Below are positions 1-4,680 of a stretch of 5,166 nt of DNA, in pieces (within the stretch, counting starts at the first letter, position 1; each line of letters opens with the position of its first letter). Under the pieces are notes generated by a model, which saw nothing but the letters and a program-made list of their open reading frames with translations, was not told the origin of the DNA and searched no databases. The stretch is from Verrucomicrobiales bacterium (GTDB taxonomy: Bacteria > Verrucomicrobiota > Verrucomicrobiia > Verrucomicrobiales > DEV007). Position numbers and translations under genes: made by a program. The stretch spans positions 1 to 5,166 of the forward strand of contig QIKC01000314.1 of assembly GCA_003232855.1 (NCBI GenBank). Reading direction: 5' to 3'.

Positions 1-1178
1 AGCCGCGTCTCGACCTCTTCGAAAGCGTTCATCGCCACTCGCTGGTAATCGACAAAGGCCTCCTTCGCAGCGATTTTGCGCAGCCTGAGATGGCCGAGCA
101 CCTCGCCGCCACGGAACACGCTCTGCGCGAGGTTGGCGCCGACACTCCAAACGCCGAAATTCGCAGAGGTCAAATCACGCAACATATTGCTCGCCCTGCC
201 GCCGCTGCCAGTCAGCGAAATTTGCGGGAACAGAGCCAGCGCGCCCTCCTTGACCCGCATCGCCGCCTCCGCCATCCGCCGCTCTGCTGCGATGATGTCC
301 GAACGCCGCTGCAACAACCCAGACGGGATACCCGCAGGCGGCTGCGCTGGCACCTCCGGCAGACCGCCCGACGACTCGATCTCCGCCTTCGGATAACGCC
401 CTAACAAAACCTCCAACTGGCGCTGCGCCGCGCGCACCTGACCGTTGCTCTGCTCCAGAAAAGCCACCGAAGTCTGAACGTCCGCAGTCGCCACCTGCAG
501 CTGCGCGGCCGAACCGTTACCCGTTTCGAAAGCGTCGCGCAGGGTCTCCTCCGTGCTGCGGAAACTGACCAAGCTGCGCTCCGCGAGCCGTGCCTGATCG
601 CGCGCCTCCATCAGCGCGAACCAGATCTTCGCCGTCTGCGCCGAAAGGGAAGACGCCACCCCGCGCAGATCCTCTTTGGAAGCCTGAAACTCAGCGATCG
701 CCGCCGCCTGACCAGCGCGGATCCGCCCCCAAAGATCGATCTCCCACGACACATCCAGCGACACGCCGAAATTGTTCGAAAGGGATTGGAACACCTGATC
801 CCCGGCCTCCCCGGGGAAACCGATAAACGCCTGTTGCGCACGCCGCCCATCGAGCCCCACCCCGGCGATCGGAAATAGCCGAGCCCCGGCGATCCGCGCC
901 TCCGCCCCCGCCGTCTGCATCCGCAGTGCCGCCTTGCGAATGTCCCAGTTATTCTCGCGCACCTCTTCGATCAGCTTGGTGAGAACGGCATCATCTCCTA
1001 ACTGAGCCACCCAGTCATCGCTCGCCGCCGTATGGCGCTCGCCGCGGCTCGCATAAGCAGCTGGCGCGTCGATCGCCAGCGCATCCTCGATCTCCTTCGG
1101 CGGTTTCGACGCACAGCCCGCCAGCACGACGGCGACCACCGCGCTGCAAAAAGTGAAGCTGGAAACCGGCGCCCTCAT
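1..1178 (-). CDS. NodT/OprM-family outer-membrane efflux lipoprotein (3' end cut by window edge)
   Basis: The product would be the trimeric outer-membrane channel of a tripartite (RND-type) efflux system, exporting drugs or other small molecules from the periplasm. My reverse-strand translation is open for 392 codons from ATG at 1178 to the left edge. It begins with a lipoprotein signal: a hydrophobic stretch, then lipobox L19-A20-G21-C22, with Ala at +2, which fits outer-membrane retention. Family motifs follow: LFP near residue 101 (strand/helix start), EIDLWGRIR at 146-154, and in the second OEP repeat LLQRRSDIIAAERR at 288-301, matching the usual LLxRRPDIxAAE with Ser for Pro. Long Ala/Gln/Glu-rich helices surround these. 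Family members usually run about 460-500 residues, so roughly the last 80-100 are missing. It starts one base after the tetR-like stop codon, so translation is probably coupled. The substrate is unknown, and no pump or adaptor subunit is visible. Confidence 0.9.
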   Translation of the reverse strand, partial: MRAPVSSFTFCSAVVAVVLAGCASKPPKEIEDALAIDAPAAYASRGERHTAASDDWVAQLGDDAVLTKLIEEVRENNWDIRKAALRMQTAGAEARIAGARLFPIAGVGLDGRRAQQAFIGFPGEAGDQVFQSLSNNFGVSLDVSWEIDLWGRIRAGQAAAIAEFQASKEDLRGVASSLSAQTAKIWFALMEARDQARLAERSLVSFRSTEETLRDAFETGNGSAAQLQVATADVQTSVAFLEQSNGQVRAAQRQLEVLLGRYPKAEIESSGGLPEVPAQPPAGIPSGLLQRRSDIIAAERRMAEAAMRVKEGALALFPQISLTGSGGRASNMLRDLTSANFGVWSVGANLAQSVFRGGEVLGHLRLRKIAAKEAFVDYQRVAMNAFEEVETR

Positions 1179-1179
1179 C

Positions 1180-1827
1180 CTATTTCGCAATCTGTGCCCC
1201 CGATTCAAACCCGGCTGCCAAAAACGTCAGCATCTCCTCGCGTAAAGTGTCGAGATCCGGCACCTCACATCGCCCCTCCGACACCATCCCCAGCTTGTCG
1301 TGGTGGAACAACGAGTGCGCCATTGCACCGGCGGCAAACAACAGACGCAGGTGTACCACCTCCGAGCTCAAACCAGGGCACGCCCCCCTAAGTGCCGCCA
1401 CGAACTTCGCCACCACCTCGTGAAACTGCCCCATGACCAATTCTGAAATCCGCCCGTCCCGCGCCGCAGTGCAACGACTCATCAGCTTGCAAAAACGACT
1501 GCAATCCACCCCATCACGCGCCGCCTCACTCAGCACCGGGTCGAGGAACGCCGCCATGATCGAACGCGCGTCGCAGGCCGCCTCCAGCAACTCCAAACGG
1601 CGCCGATTGATCGGCTCCACCTGCCGCGCCACCACCGCCACCACCAACGCCTCCTTCGAACCGAAATGATAATTCACCGCCGCCAGATTCGCCTCCGCCT
1701 CCGCCGTGATCGCCCGCAGCGACACCGCCTCGAACCCCTCCTCGGCAAACAACCGCTCAGCGACATCCAGCAGACGCTCTTTAGTGTCCGCTGGAGCCTC
1801 TTCGATCACGCTACTTGAACTCGGCAC
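1180..1827 (-). CDS. TetR/AcrR-family transcriptional repressor, PsrA-like
   Basis: This 215-residue one-component regulator most likely represses its own operon, which includes the downstream efflux gene. The N-terminal TetR DNA-binding domain spans about residues 14-61: helix 1 TKERLLDVAERLFAEEGF, then the helix-turn-helix SLRAITAEAEANLAAVNYHF, closed by the family signature YHFGSKEAL (53-61). The NLAAVNYHFGSKEAL version of this signature is typical of the PsrA-like subgroup, whose ligand-binding domain is TetR_C_30-like. The C-terminal residues 65-215 would be that all-helical ligand domain; they include Cys and His residues (C109, C113, C119, H175, H176), but I infer no ligand from them. 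The start is GTG at 1827, chosen because AGGTG lies five bases upstream. The ATG at 1843 is out of frame. The length is normal for the family. The gene is transcribed divergently from glnII. Confidence 0.92.
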   Translation of the reverse strand: MPSSSSVIEEAPADTKERLLDVAERLFAEEGFEAVSLRAITAEAEANLAAVNYHFGSKEALVVAVVARQVEPINRRRLELLEAACDARSIMAAFLDPVLSEAARDGVDCSRFCKLMSRCTAARDGRISELVMGQFHEVVAKFVAALRGACPGLSSEVVHLRLLFAAGAMAHSLFHHDKLGMVSEGRCEVPDLDTLREEMLTFLAAGFESGAQIAK

Positions 1828-1832
1828 GCGCG

Positions 1833-1837
1833 CACCT
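1833..1837 (-). promoter_or_regulatory. Ribosome binding site deciding the GTG start of the TetR gene
   Basis: On the minus strand AGGTG is followed by five bases and then GTG at 1827. It is the only good Shine-Dalgarno sequence seen in front of a complete gene in this window, and it supports the GTG start rather than a downstream one. Confidence 0.55.
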
Positions 1838-1843
1838 AGACAT

Positions 1844-1855
1844 AAACGAGCGTTT
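1844..1855. promoter_or_regulatory. Putative TetR operator, site 1 (AAAC-GAGC-GTTT)
   Basis: This palindrome has the form AAAC-N4-GTTT, and AAACG/CGTTT is self-complementary around AG. The form matches the G/C-AAAC-N2-4-GTTT-G/C box described for Pseudomonas PsrA, and the adjacent regulator carries a PsrA-like DNA-binding signature. It lies 17 bp ahead of the GTG start of that regulator, where a bound repressor would block transcription. Binding by this particular protein is inferred. Confidence 0.6.
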
Positions 1856-1881
1856 TAAACAAGTGTTTAATTTTTTGAAAA
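1854..1881 (-). promoter_or_regulatory. Candidate sigma-70 promoter of the tetR-efflux operon
   Basis: On the minus strand TTTTCA (plus 1876-1881) is separated by 16 bases from TTTAAA (plus 1854-1859), each four of six matches to the -35 and -10 consensus. The -10 box straddles the junction of the two putative operators, so repressor binding would occlude it. The match is modest, and the call rests mainly on position. Confidence 0.35.
1857..1868. promoter_or_regulatory. Putative TetR operator, site 2 (AAAC-AAGT-GTTT)
   Basis: This is a second AAAC-N4-GTTT palindrome, one base after the first, with the centres 13 bp apart. Here AAACA/TGTTT pairs around AG, the same central dinucleotide as site 1. 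The junction GTTT-T-AAAC also reads as a palindrome, so two dimers could bind in more than one register. The adjacent PsrA-like TetR protein is the obvious candidate ligand. Confidence 0.6.
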
Positions 1882-1894
1882 CTTCCGCGTTGCC

Positions 1895-1909
1895 GCCCGA
1901 AACTCGGGC
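1895..1909. repeat. Perfect 6-bp inverted repeat GCCCGA-AAC-TCGGGC
   Basis: A perfect palindrome with a three-base centre lies between the TetR operators and the glnII promoter, centred about 60 bp upstream of the predicted glnII transcription start. It could be a binding site for an activator or repressor of either divergent gene, or it could be fortuitous in GC-rich DNA. It does not match the NtrC consensus TGCACC-N5-GGTGCA. Confidence 0.35.
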
Positions 1910-1934
1910 TGCGCCAAAAATTATTCGTAGACAT

Positions 1935-1951
1935 TTGGCACGCCGCCTGCT
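1935..1951 (+). promoter_or_regulatory. Sigma-54 (RpoN) -24/-12 promoter of glnII
   Basis: The sequence TTGGCACG-CCGC-CTGCT matches the consensus TTGGCACG-N4-TTGCW at all positions but one. The invariant GG (1937-1938) and GC (1949-1950) are separated by exactly ten bases, as RpoN requires. The predicted transcription start is near 1962, giving a leader of about 92 nt. The glnII genes of rhizobia are known to use RpoN with NtrC, so the context fits nitrogen-limited induction. I see no convincing NtrC enhancer pair upstream within the intergenic region. Confidence 0.75.
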
Positions 1952-2002
1952 TCTAAGTGGCGCACCCGTCCTCGTTCATCTGGACTTGCCGACGGCCACA
2001 TC

Positions 2003-2021
2003 CGCCCTTTAAGAAGGGGCG
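2003..2021 (+). other. Possible hairpin in the glnII leader
   Basis: CGCCCTT and AAGGGGCG can pair around a TAAG loop with one bulged G, which places the hairpin about 32 nt before the glnII start codon in the predicted 5' leader. No T-tract follows, so it is not an intrinsic terminator. It may affect mRNA stability or translation, or it may be chance. Confidence 0.3.
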
Positions 2022-2053
2022 CCCGACTCTGAACCCAACCTACCGAAAAAAAC

Positions 2054-3064
2054 ATGGCTAAATACAAACTCGAATACCTATGGCTCGACGGCTACACCCC
2101 CGTCGCCAACCTCCGCGGGAAAACCAAAGTCGCCGACTTCGACGAATTCCCAACTCTCGACCAAATTCCCGAGTGGGGCTTCGACGGCTCGTCCACCCAG
2201 CAAGCCGAAGGTGGCGACTCCGACTGCATGCTGAAACCGGTCGCCGTCTACCCGGACGCCAGCCGCTCCGGAAATGCCGCCATCATCATGTGCGAAGTCA
2301 TGCTGCCCGACGGCACCCCACACCCCTCCAACACCCGCGCCGGCATCCCCGATGACGCCGACGCCTGGTTCGGTTTCGAGCAAGAATATTTCCTCTTCCA
2401 AGACGGGCGCCCCGTAGGCTGGCCCGGCGCCGGCTACCCTGATCCGCAGGGCGAATACTACTGCGGCGTCGGCAACGACGCAGTCGGCGATGTCGCCCGA
2501 CAGATCGTCGAGGAGCACCTCGACCTCTGCCTCGCCGCCGGTATCAACCACGAAGGCATCAACGCCGAAGTCGCCAAAGGCCAGTGGGAATTCCAAATCT
2601 TCGGCAAAGGTTCCGCCAACTGCGCCGACCAAATGTGGGTCGCCCGCTACCTGCTACAACGCTGCGCCGAACAGTACGGCGTCAATGTCGAATACCACTG
2701 CAAGCCATTCACCGGCGATTGGAACGGCTCCGGCATGCACTGCAACTTCTCCACCGAGAGGATGCGCGAGGAAGGCGGCGAGCCCTACTTCAAGAGCCTG
2801 ATGGACGCCTTCGAAAAATTCCGCGAAGAGCACATCGCAGTCTACGGCCCAGACAACCACCTGCGCCTCACCGGCCTCCACGAGACCCAATCCATCGACA
2901 TGTTCAGCTGGGGCATCGCCGACCGCGGCGCCTCCATCCGCGTGCCGCACGCCTTCGCCAACAACGACTGGAAAGGCTACCTCGAAGACCGCCGCCCGAA
3001 CTCCCAGGGCGACCCCTACGCCATCGCCGGACGCGTCTTGCAGACCTTACAAAGCGTCAGCTAA
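2054..3064 (+). CDS. glnII: Glutamine synthetase type II (GSII)
   Basis: This cytoplasmic enzyme makes glutamine from glutamate, ammonia and ATP, the entry step of nitrogen assimilation. The 336 residues are full length for bacterial GSII, and from memory the sequence closely resembles Bradyrhizobium GlnII throughout. The N-terminal beta-grasp domain covers about residues 1-85, including KYKLEYLWLDGYTP and WGFDGSSTQQAEG (41-53). The catalytic domain follows: FGFEQEYF (106-113) with metal-binding Glu109/Glu111; GINHEGINAEVAKGQWEFQ (163-181), supplying Glu172 and Glu179; NGSGMHCNFST (224-234) with the ATP/glutamate-site His229; RLTGLHET (271-278); RGASIRVP (291-298); and EDRRPNSQGDPY (311-322). 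GSII lacks the adenylylation loop of GSI, so control is expected to be mainly transcriptional, consistent with the sigma-54 promoter upstream. No Shine-Dalgarno sequence precedes ATG; an A-rich CCGAAAAAAAC does. The gene is monocistronic, ended by a strong terminator. Confidence 0.96.
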   Translation: MAKYKLEYLWLDGYTPVANLRGKTKVADFDEFPTLDQIPEWGFDGSSTQQAEGGDSDCMLKPVAVYPDASRSGNAAIIMCEVMLPDGTPHPSNTRAGIPDDADAWFGFEQEYFLFQDGRPVGWPGAGYPDPQGEYYCGVGNDAVGDVARQIVEEHLDLCLAAGINHEGINAEVAKGQWEFQIFGKGSANCADQMWVARYLLQRCAEQYGVNVEYHCKPFTGDWNGSGMHCNFSTERMREEGGEPYFKSLMDAFEKFREEHIAVYGPDNHLRLTGLHETQSIDMFSWGIADRGASIRVPHAFANNDWKGYLEDRRPNSQGDPYAIAGRVLQTLQSVS

Positions 3065-3090
3065 ACCGCGCCGCTCAACCAAAATTCGTC

Positions 3091-3123
3091 AAAGCGCCGT
3101 CCCGCAAGGGGCGGCGCTTTTTT
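3091..3123 (+). terminator. Intrinsic terminator of glnII
   Basis: The arms GCGCCGTCCC (3094-3103) and GGGGCGGCGC (3108-3117) pair over ten positions, one of them G-T, around a stable GCAA tetraloop. Three A-T pairs extend the base, and a run of six T (3118-3123) follows. It lies 27 bp after the glnII stop codon and separates that gene from the Fic gene. Confidence 0.93.
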
Positions 3124-3151
3124 GTACGCGAAAGAGAGAGGCGATAGAGGG

Positions 3152-3188
3152 AATTTGCTACTAATTTATATGAAATTAGTAGCAAATT
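3152..3188. repeat. Perfect 16-bp inverted repeat, palindrome 1 upstream of the Fic gene
   Basis: The left arm AATTTGCTACTAATTT (3152-3167) is exactly complementary to the right arm at 3173-3188, with a five-base centre ATATG. It shares the half-site TTTGYTACTAATTT with palindrome 2, and its centre is 53 bp from that one, about five helical turns. No T-tract follows, so it is not a terminator. Its size and symmetry fit an operator for a dimeric DNA-binding protein, possibly the Fic protein itself; this is inference. Confidence 0.75.
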
Positions 3189-3206
3189 AGTTTAAGTGGC
3201 TTATGT

Positions 3207-3239
3207 TTTGTTACTAATTTATCTAAAATTAGTAACAAA
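3207..3239. repeat. Perfect 14-bp inverted repeat, palindrome 2 upstream of the Fic gene
   Basis: TTTGTTACTAATTT (3207-3220) is exactly complementary to 3226-3239 around ATCTA. Both arms differ from those of palindrome 1 by one symmetric substitution (C to T in each half-site), so symmetry has been kept in both copies. It ends 12 bp before the Fic ATG, where a bound protein would block transcription. If transcribed, the hairpin would sit against the start codon. Confidence 0.75.
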
Positions 3240-3251
3240 CTAACAGCAACG

Positions 3252-4592
3252 ATGAAACTGCCGCAAAAACCGCCTGATTTTCATAAATCGCTAATTACCA
3301 AGGGTTTATCAAAATTTTCAGCACGTCATATTCAGGCTGCTGACGACCGCTATCGACATTGGGACGAACTACGACACCGCAAACCTCCAGAAGGTCTCAC
3401 CCATGAACAGTGGTGGCTCGTGACCAAAATTAAACGACTGAGCGCGCTCCGACGCACCGAACTTTTGGACACCGAGGGGAATCCGTTTCAGTTCGCGACA
3501 CCCGATTTTCTCGCCATCGATCTCCACCAGATCGACCTCAGCATGGGGGGCAACGTCGGTGTCCCAGAGCCGATCACCAACCCGAATACCCGCGACCGAT
3601 ATCTCGTACGCTCACTGATCGAAGAGGCCATCACTTCGAGCCAGCTCGAGGGTGCGGCAACGACGCGGGAGGTCGCCAAGGAGATGATCCGCACCGGACG
3701 CAACCCCCGCGATTTGAGCGAGCGGATGATCCTCAACAACTTCGTCACGATGCAGCGCATCCGCGAGCTGAAAGCGGAGGCACTCACGCCCGAGATCGTG
3801 TTCGAGATCCACCACATCGTCACCCAAGGCACTCTAGAAATCGAGGACGGGGCGGGACGCTTCCGTAACCGTGATGAAAAGCGGATCGTCGGCGATCTCG
3901 AGGGTGCCGTTTTCCATACCCCGCCCGACCCAGAAGAGCTTCAGGAACGGTTAGAAAAGATGTGCGCCTTTGCCAACGGCGCAGAAGAACCCTTCATTCA
4001 TCCCGTCATCAGATCCGTGATCCTCCACTTCTGGTTGGCCTACGATCACCCGTTTGTCGATGGCAACGGCCGCACGGCGCGCGCCCTGTTCTACTGGTCG
4101 ATGCTCCACCACAACTACTGGCTGTTCGAGTTCGTGTCGATCTCCTCGGTTATCAAGAAAGCGCCGGTAAAATACGGGCGGTCTTTTCTCCACACAGAAA
4201 CCGATGACAACGATCTAACGTATTTTATCTCGGCTCAGGTCAAAGTTATCCGCCAAGCGATCGAGGGACTACATCAGTACATCGATCGCAAATCGACCGA
4301 ACTGCAGTCGATGCAACGCCGACTCAAAGCCCTAGATTTTTTCAACCCCCGGCAGGCCGGGCTACTTCTCCACGCTCTGGAAACTCCCGGCACACGCTAC
4401 ACCATCGCTTCGCACAGAGCGAGCCATGCCGTCAGCTATCAGACCGCACGTAGCGATCTAATGACCTTACAAGAACGCAGCCTCATGTTCGTTGAGCGAG
4501 TCGGGAAGAAAAACATTTTCTATGCCAAGACGGATCTCGTAACCCGCTTGGAAAAGCTCCAAACAAAAAACGAGGAACCCGACACGCGGTAA
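3252..4592 (+). CDS. Fic-family AMP-transferase, class II, with C-terminal winged-helix-like region
   Basis: Fic enzymes transfer AMP (sometimes other nucleotide parts) from a nucleotide to a hydroxyl side chain of a target protein; the target here is unknown. The core motif HPFVDGNGRTAR (266-277) is canonical: catalytic His266, Asp270 for metal, and Gly271-Arg274 for phosphate binding. The inhibitory-helix motif S-x3-E-G (SSQLEG, 129-134, Glu133) lies N-terminal to the core, which defines class II, so the enzyme should be self-inhibited and needs no separate antitoxin. EGAVFHTPP (217-225) fits the target-binding beta-hairpin flap, and AGRFRNRD (201-208) precedes it. Residues 1-110 form the N-terminal region usual in this 400-450 residue family. 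Residues 365-432 (NPRQAGLLLHAL, then SYQTARSDLMTL as likely recognition helix, then a wing) resemble a winged helix, as in Shewanella SoFic. No Shine-Dalgarno sequence is seen before ATG. The first part of the gene is clearly more AT-rich than its neighbours, suggesting a different origin. All key residues are intact. Confidence 0.93.
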   Translation: MKLPQKPPDFHKSLITKGLSKFSARHIQAADDRYRHWDELRHRKPPEGLTHEQWWLVTKIKRLSALRRTELLDTEGNPFQFATPDFLAIDLHQIDLSMGGNVGVPEPITNPNTRDRYLVRSLIEEAITSSQLEGAATTREVAKEMIRTGRNPRDLSERMILNNFVTMQRIRELKAEALTPEIVFEIHHIVTQGTLEIEDGAGRFRNRDEKRIVGDLEGAVFHTPPDPEELQERLEKMCAFANGAEEPFIHPVIRSVILHFWLAYDHPFVDGNGRTARALFYWSMLHHNYWLFEFVSISSVIKKAPVKYGRSFLHTETDDNDLTYFISAQVKVIRQAIEGLHQYIDRKSTELQSMQRRLKALDFFNPRQAGLLLHALETPGTRYTIASHRASHAVSYQTARSDLMTLQERSLMFVERVGKKNIFYAKTDLVTRLEKLQTKNEEPDTR

Positions 4593-4617
4593 ATCTACGG
4601 TCTAAGCGCACCGCCCC

Positions 4618-4643
4618 AAAAAAATTCGCGTCTATTCGCGGGC
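4618..4643. repeat. Short extragenic repeat, ATTCGCG twice at 10-bp period
   Basis: ATTCGCG occurs at 4624-4630 and 4634-4640 in the convergent gap between the Fic gene and the minus-strand gene. The form ATTCGCG-TCT-ATTCGCGG resembles a small extragenic repeat that I recall from many environmental genomes, including Verrucomicrobiota; this is from memory and unverified. Read on the minus strand, CGCG-AATAGA-CGCG is followed by AA and seven T, so it could act as a weak terminator for the right-hand gene, but a 4-bp stem is poor. The remainder of 4593-4680 shows nothing else. Confidence 0.35.
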
Positions 4644-4680
4644 AAATCCTACTTATCGTGCTCCGCCGGGCGATGGCACC

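Noticed and set aside
76..404. Two plus-strand open frames within the efflux gene
   Set aside because: They lie opposite the NodT-type coding frame, which carries clear motifs here; their composition is low-complexity and Arg/Pro-rich.
1844..1868. AAAC palindromes as an NtrC enhancer for glnII
   Set aside because: They lie at a plausible enhancer distance from the sigma-54 promoter but do not match TGCACC-N5-GGTGCA, whereas they match the PsrA-type box and adjoin a PsrA-like gene.
1815..2012. Small plus-strand open frame (65 codons) in the tetR-glnII intergenic region
   Set aside because: It crosses both putative operators and the sigma-54 promoter, overlaps the start of the TetR gene, and has no ribosome site or recognisable domain.
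2078..2632. Long minus-strand open frame of 184 codons opposite glnII
   Set aside because: It is antisense to the fully convincing glutamine synthetase, is Val/Gly/Ala-rich as expected from GC-rich codon bias, and shows no motif or ribosome site.
2584..3147. Plus-strand open frame of 187 codons overlapping the end of glnII
   Set aside because: It is an out-of-frame Arg/Pro-rich shadow that continues through the glnII terminator hairpin.
3152..3239. Double palindrome as a miniature transposable element
   Set aside because: No target-site duplication is visible at the edges, and the two copies lie in a promoter position with regular spacing, so an operator pair is the simpler reading. A genome-wide copy count could reopen this.
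3252..4592. Fic gene as a two-gene toxin-antitoxin pair
   Set aside because: No small antitoxin frame is present before or after it, and the inhibitory S-x3-E-G helix is inside the protein, so it is a single-chain class II enzyme.
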